A DNA stretch of 64,000 bases. It comes from Austropuccinia psidii. Its lineage: Eukaryota; Basidiomycota; Pucciniomycetes; Pucciniales; Sphaerophragmiaceae. Below the pieces are notes generated by a model. That model was not told the DNA's origin, made no database searches, and saw only the letters and a list, made by a program, of their open reading frames with translations. Shown one piece after another: positions 56,166 to 64,000 of this stretch; position 1 is the first letter of the stretch; each line of letters opens with the position of its first letter. Made by a program: the position numbers and the translations under genes. The stretch covers positions 43,831,618 through 43,895,617 of the forward strand of contig JALGQZ010000008.1 in NCBI GenBank assembly GCA_023105745.1, in the 5' to 3' direction.

Positions 56166-59111
56166 CACCATGAGCAGAGTGGCTACACCTGACAGCAGGT
56201 GTTCCATTTGAAATGTGACATAGGTTATATATTGGAATCAGGTAGAATCTGGGAAAGAAGTTAGATTTAGAAAAAGAAGTTTTTGAAGAACTTCAAGCCA
56301 CATATGCAAGCCACAAAGGTTCAATTAAATTGGCTTCATATCAGTGTTTGCTATGAATTTTCAAAGCTGAATAATTTAACAATACATGATAAAATTAATT
56401 TTTCTCATTCCCCTTTTATTTTAATTAGTTTATTTCAGATCCTCTCATGAACAAAAAATTCAAAACTGGAATTCTTTCCTGTATATTTCTACATAAATTT
56501 TACAGTTTCAATATGAATAATCTCTACATCTCACATATCTAAATACACAGATAAGTGATCTTTAAGCTTAGTCCCTTGTAATTCATAATAGCCTCCTATC
56601 ACTGAGAAATTTATCAGCTACTGAAGGACTTTCTGCACATATATACTGCAAAAGAGATACCCTGCTATGAAAATATTCTCTATTGATAAAATCCATATTA
56701 ATTGATACACTATATCAATTACTTTAATTATGTTATTAACTAAGTCTTTATTTCACATTGAGGAACAACATGAATCTGAACTTCAAAAATTCATTTTGAG
56801 GAAATTCTCACCAAGATAGATTGCATAATCAGGTGGATTAATTATTATTCAGGACCATAAACAGCTGTGGAGGGGGGATTCTCACTTAAATTGAGAAGAC
56901 ATGAACATTTGGATTGATCTTTCTCTTGGGGATAATTTCATTTTACAACAACAATTTTTGAATTATAAAGAATAATTATCTTCATGAAATAATTATGGAT
57001 TGATAACTGCATAGTTGATTCTCATAAGCAGCTAGAATATTAAGTGCCTTTATTTTTAAGCTTATTCGATCTTTTTATTTCTGAATACAAAATTACGTAT
57101 CACCTTATACATCCCTTCTGAGCTCAACCACTTTATATAGCTTGTTATTTGAAAACTTGAAACATTAAGATGATATTTTAAAGAACTCATGATACTGTGA
57201 GCTTTTATTTCATGAAGCTTGGAGAAACCATATCAATAAGTGAAATACAGCTCAAAAATATAATATATATACACACTATATGTATTCAAGAAATATATAT
57301 TTTAATCTTAAGAATAGGGTAAGTTAATTCTTATCAATACTTAACTTATTTCAGGATACTTAATTGGAGCCACTTGCTATTTCTTTTTTTTGAATTAGTT
57401 TTATTATATTTCATATCCATTTTCCCTTTTTTCAAATTGATTTATTTTTAATCCCTTATTTGATTATTAGTATTTATGAAGAGCCCTCCATGTTTTAAAA
57501 AATTGAAAATCTCATCTACACTTAATGGGTTGGAAGCTAAGCTATTATAAAATTGATTTTGTGATTTTATAGTGGATGAAAATGAGAAAAACTAAGCTTT
57601 CAAAATTAATTGAGGAAGTTTTTTAAGAATTTCTCAAAATTGAGTTTTTCTCAAAGATATTTGGGACATGTTTGTGTATCCTTACTAACTATTTAAGGAT
57701 AACTAGTGTTCATATCAAATATATATTTCAAAGAACAAGGTAACAATAATTTCTGAAGAAATAGACAATTAATCTGATTTTTATGTGATTATCAAGATTC
57801 ATTGTGATATAGAAACAAAAGATAACTGTGATAACAGTTTTCTTCTATGAAAAAAGCATTTCTAAAAGCATATCTATAAATACTATGAGAAGCATTTGGA
57901 GTTTAATTTATATTTATAAATGCATAAGACCTAAAAAAAGTGCAAAGTGAGGATCATGAGCCATTTGAAAGTGGAAGCTCATTTAAATAGATATATATCT
58001 CACTTAATTGTCTTTAATGTAGAGGATTTGAATTATTCTTGTTTTTTATTTTTGGCTTTATGTTGAAAAGGGAGCTTAAAATATTGAATAAAGCAATATT
58101 TTGGAATTAGAGGATACAGAAATAAGGTGGAACCCTTCAAGAATCAGAATTGGAAAATTACCAGCTTTACTTCAGAGGCATGTCAAACCATCTTCCAAAT
58201 ATATTTTAAATCACTCTCTAAATTTTTCATTTATTTGTTGAACATTTACCAATGCATTCATATTTTTTTGATTTTTCTTTCATATTAAGTTATTAAAATT
58301 TTCATCACATATAGCTTTCAAGCTCATAAATGGAGCTTTTTTTCTTAAATTGAAGTCAGTTCTCATTTAAATAATGAAAGATATGCATTGATAAATGAAA
58401 TTCTGATCAAATTTAAAACAAATATAAATTTTGAATCCCCACAGATTTTCTAAGCCTTTATGAAGTATAATAATTAAGTCATATTTAAGGTTGAGCTTCT
58501 TTGACCAGGATTACCTTTTAATGAAGCTTTTTAGAATATTTCTTACTTATGAGTATAAATGATATTCTCAGATATCTCTCAGAGATTTAGTTAATTGGTC
58601 CTCATTTCTTGAAATAAATCCAAATATTGAGGTCTGTAATAAATATTATCAGCAGTATGTTTAATTCAGAAATTCGTGATTAAAACCTCTGAAATGTTTA
58701 CTTACTTGATTAAGTACTACTTCTTCTTTTATAAGGATAAGCCAGAAAACAGGAAACCAAAAAAGATTGAATTAAAGAAAGATCACGAAGTATTCAATTA
58801 AATATATAAGGATAATTTGAGAAAACTAAGAATAAATTGTTTTGCTAAAAATGTGCTATTTCTCTTTTTATTATTATTAATAGCTTTCTTTTTTCACTTT
58901 TTCTTGAAGCGATACAGTATAAAAACTGTACCCCTGTAACTATTGGAATTTTATTTTCCTTGATCATATTCAGTTTTGTGAGTTGCATCATATACTGTTT
59001 TTTGATTATATTATATTCTATGATACAAATTTTGTTTGATTTTTCAGTTTTTCAAATGTTTTATTTAGATTATTTTTTATTTGATTGTTCTATTCTTGTT
59101 TTACTTTTTGA

Positions 59112-59537
59112 ATGTGTTTAATTAATTTTAAACTTGAATATTGGATTCAAAGTTACAGTAGTTTCCCTGTAAAGCTGCTACTGTTAAATTGTCGACAATC
59201 GTTGACAATCTTAAATGACAGGTCCTGTAACACCTGCTCCTGCAAAATATCTGAAAATCTTCATCAACGTTACAGTAGCGGTATTTCAATTCCTGAAATT
59301 TCAATTTTCACACATCCCAGCTTTTTTCCAGTAGCAGTTTTTGTACTGAATAACACCTGCTACTGCTATTTCAATGAGAAAAAATTAATTACAAAGACAA
59401 ACAATAAAGCCCTACTTTCTCTGTTAAAAGAGAGAGATAAGATTATCATTTATAGAAAGACGTATGAGTTTCATAAAACAATTTTAGAACAAAAAATAAT
59501 CAAAATAGGAATTAAACTAAAATGGCCTACTCAATAA
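59112..59537 (+). other. 141-codon open frame in the DNA element, doubtful
   Basis: Longest frame inside the DNA element. The first 90 codons fall on a GC-richer pocket of repeated motifs; the last 50 (KKLITKTNNKALLSLLKERD and on) are Lys- and Ile-rich. No transposase motif (DDE spacing, zinc finger) seen. Probably not a gene, but it is the only candidate coding stretch in the element. Confidence 0.2.
59150..59370. repeat. Subterminal motif cluster in the DNA element
   Basis: AACACCTGCTCCTGC (59229) and AACACCTGCTACTGC (59352) are direct copies. TTACAGTAGC, GCTACTG and CAGTAGCAG occur in both orientations. CACCTGC also occurs in the terminal repeats. CACTA-type elements often carry short subterminal repeats bound by transposase, which may be what this is. 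Confidence 0.45.
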
Positions 59538-60164
59538 GAAACAAAGGATATGCGTTTTATACTTTTTTATTTTGAAAATGAATAACTTAGGATGAATATT
59601 TGAAATACTTTTTATTTAATTTTGAAATTAAATAGATTTTAATTTAAAAGTCCCATAAAATCTCAAATGATTTAGTTTCTTTAATAAATATCTTTCATTA
59701 TAAAGTTGTAATTCTGTAAGAAATATTCTAGAAAAAAAATAAGTAGTGCTTTTTCTATAAAGTGAAAAAAATTATCCAATTGATTGAGAGAAATGATTTC
59801 TCTATTTTGAAAGATGTCTTTATATTATTATAGCCTTCCAAAGACAAGTAGAAGTGTTTCAGTTAAGGGTATATCTGTAAAGCTAAATTTTCACAGTAAG
59901 TGATATTCTAATGAGAATGAAAATTGAAAGGGAGAGAAATTACATATCAAATACTAATGTTGTATTTTATCAATTGAAGAAAGAAATAGATATTTTATAT
60001 TCCTTGATATTCCAGTGCCTTGGAATAACCTGGAATTTGAACAAACAGCTGAATATTTGGTTCAACCTAGTTCAGAGGGAGGGCCCAAGTTCATTACAAG
60101 CCAATCAAAAGCTTATTTCCAAACGGAGCACCTGCTGTCAGGTTTAGCCACTTTGCTCATGGTG

Positions 60165-60780
60165 AATTCCTCTGATTATGGCTTGATTTCTGTATTGAGT
60201 CAGGTGACTGACACAGAAAAACACCCCATTTCATATTATAGTTGCAATTTACTTCTAGCAGGGCTCAATTATGAGATTAATGACAATAACCTCCTTAGAG
60301 TAGTCTGGGCTCTCAAGAAATGGAGGTCTTTTCTTCTTTCTCTCTCTTCATCTTTTGAAGTTCTCAAGAATCATTTATATCTTCAATACTTCATGTAATT
60401 TAAGATTCTCACATGCCATCAAGCCGGCTGGTCTGAATTTGTTTCAGAATTTCACTTTTCAATCACCTACCACTCTGGCTTCCTGGAAGCCCTCCTGGAT
60501 ACCTTATCACATTGGGAAGATGTTTACCCAGAGAGGGTGGACAATTTCATCAGCGAGAATCCAACAAAAATGAACAAATTATCACTCAAGATGAAATTCA
60601 AGCCTCAAAATTCTTTTCAGTAAAGTTGGCTTCATTTTCAAATTTGGTTGAATCAATTTAAAATTCATTATGGCAAGCTTCTAATTTCAGAAGTATCCTT
60701 CAAGACTTGTCTAAAGGTAAATCTGTGAAAAATTATTCTCTTGATTCCTCTTCCTGAATTCTTCTCTTCAATGATTGGGT
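60165..60780 (+). pseudogene. Element III RNase H, second part, and connection
   Basis: The frame 60015-60398 is real from 60168: SSDYGLISVLSQVTDTEKHP, GLNYEINDNNLLRVVWALKK, SFEVLKNHLYLQYFM. The first Asp and the Glu are present, but the TDH motif reads KNH, so a catalytic Asp is lost. Then EFHFSITYHSG and a decayed connection up to integrase. The frame's first 50 codons belong to the DNA element. Confidence 0.83.
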
Positions 60781-61640
60781 TTTGGTTCCAAATGAGCCCA
60801 CAATTAAACTCAACATACTTAAAAATTTCCATGACTCTGCTATAGCTTTCCATCCTACAAAAGAGAAGACTCTCAAACCTTTGAAGTGGTATTTTCACTG
60901 GTCTGGCATGACTCCATTTATCAAAGATCATGTTTCATACTTTCAACAGTTCTCAATAAAAAAGAATATTCATGACATAAATCTTGGACTACTCAAGCCA
61001 CTTCCAAATACAAATGGTCCTTGCATTTGTCTCTCAATGGACCTCATCACTCAGCTTTCACTTTCCAGGTCTTTTGACTCAATTCTAGTCAAAGTGGACA
61101 TTTTTATTCCAACAATGTGTTCAATCACTTAACTGCATTTGACCCATTTATTCATCAATAATATTCTCTCAAAGCATAGCCTTCCTTCAGGAACTGTCAG
61201 TGATTTAGGTCCTCTTTTTTTTTCTTCCTTCTGGATAAATTTATGTCATCAGCTCAAGATTTCAAGAGATCAGTCAGCTTCTTACCATCCTAGAACTTAT
61301 GGACACACAGAGAGGGAAAAGAAGATACTAGAGCAGTATCTTTGTATGTGTGTTAACTATCATCAAGATTATTTGCATACCTGTCTCACCCTGGCTGAAG
61401 CTGCTTAAAATAACTTTTACAACTCTTCAAAAAAACAATAACCATTTTTCACTATTTACGGAAGAGAGCCTCAATTTGACTCTATTCACATTAATCAAGA
61501 CACTCCTTCTGGAAATTTATCAACAGAAATCCAATCAGTATAGAAAGATGTCAAGAGAGAACTATAAGTTTCCATAAACAGGTTTAAGAGGTATGCAGAT
61601 AAAAGTAGATCAATTCCACCTGATTTCAATCCTAGTTACA
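60781..61640 (+). pseudogene. int: Element III integrase
   Basis: The frame 60782-61132 has the zinc finger with Cys losses (YFQQFSIKKN, both Cys of CxxC now Phe), then LLKPL and LSMDLITQLSLSRSFDS with the first catalytic Asp. The frame 61139-61408 gives TVSDLGPLFFSSFW (second Asp) and SYHPRTYGHTEREKKILEQY (Glu). So the DDE triad survives while the finger does not. Stops at 61131 and 61406 and a shift break it. Confidence 0.85.
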
Positions 61641-62060
61641 TGGCATGGCTTTCCTCAAATAGCATCAAATCAACAAGACCTGCCAAAAAACTGTCAGGAA
61701 GATTTTTGTGTCTTTTTCCAATCTTTCAGAAAGTAATCACTCATGCCTACCACCCCAAGCTCTCACCTCAATGGAAGTGCATCCACCCAGTCTTCCATAT
61801 TTCCCTTTTACAACCAGTAAACACATCAAGTATCCTAAATATGCATCAAGAGCCCCCTCCTTCAATCATCATTGAGAAAAAGAGGACGTTGAAGTATCTT
61901 AATTCCTGGATTTCCAGATGAAGAGGGGACAATTATGGTATCTGGTGGAATGGAAAGGTTTTCCTCCGGACCCAGAATGATCCACTTGGTAACCAACTGA
62001 AAACATCAAGAATTGTCCTGAACTGGTCAAAGATATCCTGATAAGTAAGGAAAATATTCT
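61641..62060 (+). pseudogene. Element III integrase tail and chromodomain
   Basis: The frame 61640-61921 reads SNSIKSTRPAKKLSGRF, KVITHAYHPKLSPQWKCIHP and VFHISLLQPVN, the GPY/F-like tail. After a shift, MKRGQLWYLVEWKGFPPDPE (about 61919-61978) and NIKNCPELVKDI form a chromodomain with the WYLVEWKG core, holding two stops. In gypsy elements this domain guides integration to chromatin. The polyprotein would end near 62060. Confidence 0.82.
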
Positions 62061-62900
62061 CAAAGAGATTGATTTTTATGGTTTTTGGTGAGGAGAGGAT
62101 TTTATGAATGTAAGTTACCACTCCTGGTATGCACCTTTGAAGGAATTCTCTCCTTTTTCTTGTAAGAATAACCCTTGCCACTCTGCAAGCACTTGTCAAA
62201 TTTTGAATACAGACTTTTTGCCAATATTTTGACCTCAACTTCAATCCTTATGGCCATTTTCACTTGGGCAAATGGACCATTTATTGTCAATTCAATTTCC
62301 AGGTCTTTTTTAATTCCAATTCATTCCTTAAGCAAGCTATTCTCTTATTAATGGCACTTAAGGTAATTGTAATTACCAAAAGTAAGTTCCTCTACTGGTG
62401 TGTAATTGCCTGAGGGAGCTGCAATATGTCAAAGAATTACCTTGGCCACTCTGTGAGCACCTCGCATCAATCTTCTTTTCCATCTCCTTGGCCAATTCCA
62501 ATCAATATTGTAACCTTCTCAGAATTCATTTTTCTTTATTTCCTTCTTTCTTTTATTTTCTTTTCATTATTTATTTCTTAAACTTTTCTTTTCTTTCATC
62601 ACATTCAACTCATTCCTGATTATAAATCATTGAGAGATTTTTTCAAGTACAAAAACCAATGTCAAAAGAATACCAAGCAATCCCCATGCTGTGGTATTCC
62701 ATACCATTGGTATCAGTCTCAATATTTTCAGGAAAATAAAACAAATAAAAATTGAATTCAATACATCAAATAGCTTTGAATATAAATAGAAAGCTGAAAA
62801 GAAGGTATTGCTACAGAAACAGTTACAATTCCAGACTAAAAAAGGAAAATAAAACCTTTCTGTCTCAGCTCACCCCCAGAATTTTGGTGACACGTGCAAT
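62061..62900 (+). mobile_element. Possible 3' LTR region of element III
   Basis: Starts about 62109 (TGTAAGTTACCACTCC). TATAAATAG at 62781 and AATAAAAC near 62848 could be TATA and poly(A) signals of an LTR. CTTGCCACTCTGCAAGCACTT (62170) recurs loosely at 62442, an imperfect direct repeat about 270 bp apart. No matching 5' LTR was found upstream of gag, so this is inference from position. Confidence 0.3.
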
Positions 62901-63652
62901 CACACATCACCTTGACATAATGACCAGCTCCTTTAGGTGTTACAGCTGGGTCATGCACTGTAAACTAATACACTATCCACCATACTGTACTAAGATTTAC
63001 ATATTTCACAGGGAACTGTATTTTTCTCTAATGTACTGTACACTACTATCAATGCTTGTGAGAACAATGATAAGCTTCTTTGAATTTCATATTAATAGAA
63101 ATTAAAAAAGCGTTCCTTGCATTGAATCTATGGTAGAGATCACAACAATTGTAGGTTAAAATATCACTTGACTTCCCATTGTTAATAATTCAGAATAATG
63201 AAGCTTCCACATCTTGATTGAAAGACATTCTTCTTGATTCTTTTGTCAAGTTTCCAAAAATTCTTATTTCATAGTCTTGTATATTATGGTGTAGGTCCAA
63301 TTACTCCACAAAAATTTATATACTTCATTGAATATTCCCCTCCTTCCCCACATCAATCATCCTCCTGAATTTTGAATTTTTGGATTTTATACCTTCTTTT
63401 ATGCAGTGGGTTTTCTTCTGTTTCTCAATTGACTTGTTTTTCAGATTTTCAAAGCTCACAATTGCTCCGTCACACACGTCTACAGCCTTTTCTTCTAAAT
63501 TTACTAATTCATTCATTTTTTAAGTCACCTATTTCAGGTCCAGACAGCCAATACTAACATTATAAGATTCCAGTCTTCTCCATGCTTCATACAACTACTT
63601 GTTAATATTACATATGAGTTTCAACCACTATAATAGTTATTTTCAGAAAGAT
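62901..63652. other. Unassigned, about 750 bp
   Basis: No supported gene or repeat. Frames at 62752-63105 (plus) and 63325-63516 (minus, Lys/Glu-rich) show no recognisable domain. Confidence 0.35.
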
Positions 63653-64000
63653 TTTGCATCATCCAGCGAAAATAATTTGATTCAACTTCTTAATGAACAA
63701 ACTCAGAAAATTCAATAACTCCAACAAAAAATAGAAAGCTGCGATAAATTGCTATAATCTCTTCTTTCTAAAATTAACTTTAAAGACACAATTACTTCAC
63801 AAATCGATCCATCATCCAAATCAAAATGAAAACAGCTTAAAACCCCATGTCCAAGAATTACCATACCTACACAACAAAGGACATCTCCAAGTATGCTGGG
63901 TGATACCTCTAATATTAAAAGCAAAATACCACACAGAGTCGAAGAACCTGTTTCCAAACAACTCATTTCATCACAAAAGCAAAACCCCCAACAGCTCCTA
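63653..64000 (+). pseudogene. Decayed gag- or ORF1-like frame at the right edge
   Basis: One frame from TTTGCATCATCC stays readable for 116 codons to the window end with only three stops. It begins with a likely coiled coil (NLIQLLNEQTQKI, LQQKIESCDKLL, SLLSKINF) and turns into a Ser/Lys/Gln/Pro-rich stretch (RITIPTQQRTSPSM). This layout is common in gag of copia elements and ORF1 of LINEs; which of the two cannot be told here. Confidence 0.4.

Larger units (their letters stand above)
56166..60164. mobile_element. 4.0-kb DNA element with terminal inverted repeats, CACTA-like ends
   Basis: Ends CACCATGAGCAGAGTGGCTA on the left and, reverse-complemented, CACCATGAGCAAAGTGGCTA on the right; 37 of the first 40 bases agree, including a CAGGTG next to ACCTGACAG. 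A 3-bp duplication AAT (56163-56165, 60165-60167) flanks it, and removing it joins the RNase H frame ETN to SSDYG. A 3-bp duplication and CAC termini are features of CMC (CACTA) elements, but no transposase is recognisable inside, so it is either non-autonomous or too decayed to read. The interior is very AT-rich. Confidence 0.85.

Noticed and set aside
63325..63516. Minus-strand Lys/Glu-rich 63-codon frame
   Set aside because: No start context, no domain and no relative; composition alone is not enough.
1..64000. Host protein-coding genes, tRNA or rRNA
   Set aside because: Every stretch with protein similarity I could read is gag or pol; no tRNA box pattern or rRNA sequence was recognised by eye, though a tRNA scan would be more reliable.

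Overview
The window is AT-rich, visibly CpG-poor eukaryotic DNA made almost entirely of nested, decayed LTR retrotransposons of the Ty3/gypsy (Metaviridae) type. I found no host gene, rRNA, tRNA or CRISPR array. The gag-pol remnants resemble the gypsy proteins that fill the large genomes of rust fungi (Pucciniales), most closely those I remember from Austropuccinia psidii. That assignment is from memory, not from a search.

Names used below. Family I: LTR about 1.4 kb, TGTCAGCC...CCTGACA, with three copies I-1, I-2 and I-3. Element II: a second gypsy clade. Element III: a chromodomain gypsy of the Tf1/sushi kind. Other LTR families: C (about 2.15 kb, TGTGAGCC...CCTTACA), F (about 1.8 kb, related to C), A (about 1.5 kb, TGTCAC...TGTGACA) and K (0.59 kb).

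Layout. 1-523 is the leader of a minus-strand C element whose 5' LTR is 524-4647; that LTR holds a solo LTR (1982-3956, target duplication CTTTA). From 4648 the plus-strand element I-1 runs to about 29264. It is cut by solo LTRs at 4865-6379 (A, CCCAG), 6795-8939 (C), 13264-15450 (C, AGCCA) and 15827-16415 (K). Its 3' LTR, starting at 16584 behind a polypurine tract, is split by the whole minus-strand element I-2 (17441-26922) and by a solo F LTR (27025-28846, CCAAT). 29673-33381 is a C-type 5' LTR, primer-binding-like site and leader. 33382-36751 is a jumble of LTR fragments. Element II occupies 36752-51906. It is cut by a solo F LTR (38998-40799) and by the whole element I-3 (42372-51349, CCCCT), whose own 3' LTR holds a solo C LTR (42874-45059, CACAC). 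Element III lies at about 52424-62060, and its RNase H domain is cut by a 4.0-kb terminal-inverted-repeat DNA element (56166-60164, 3-bp duplication AAT). The right edge (63653-64000) is the start of another decayed open frame.

All gag-pol genes are pseudogenes with many stops and frameshifts, and several catalytic motifs are lost. The structure that most deserves follow-up is the 4-kb DNA element, the array of about 165-bp repeats in the leader of I-3, the intact 93-codon leader ORF of I-2, the ORF kept in both F LTRs, and the clean stack of target-site duplications that gives an order of insertion.
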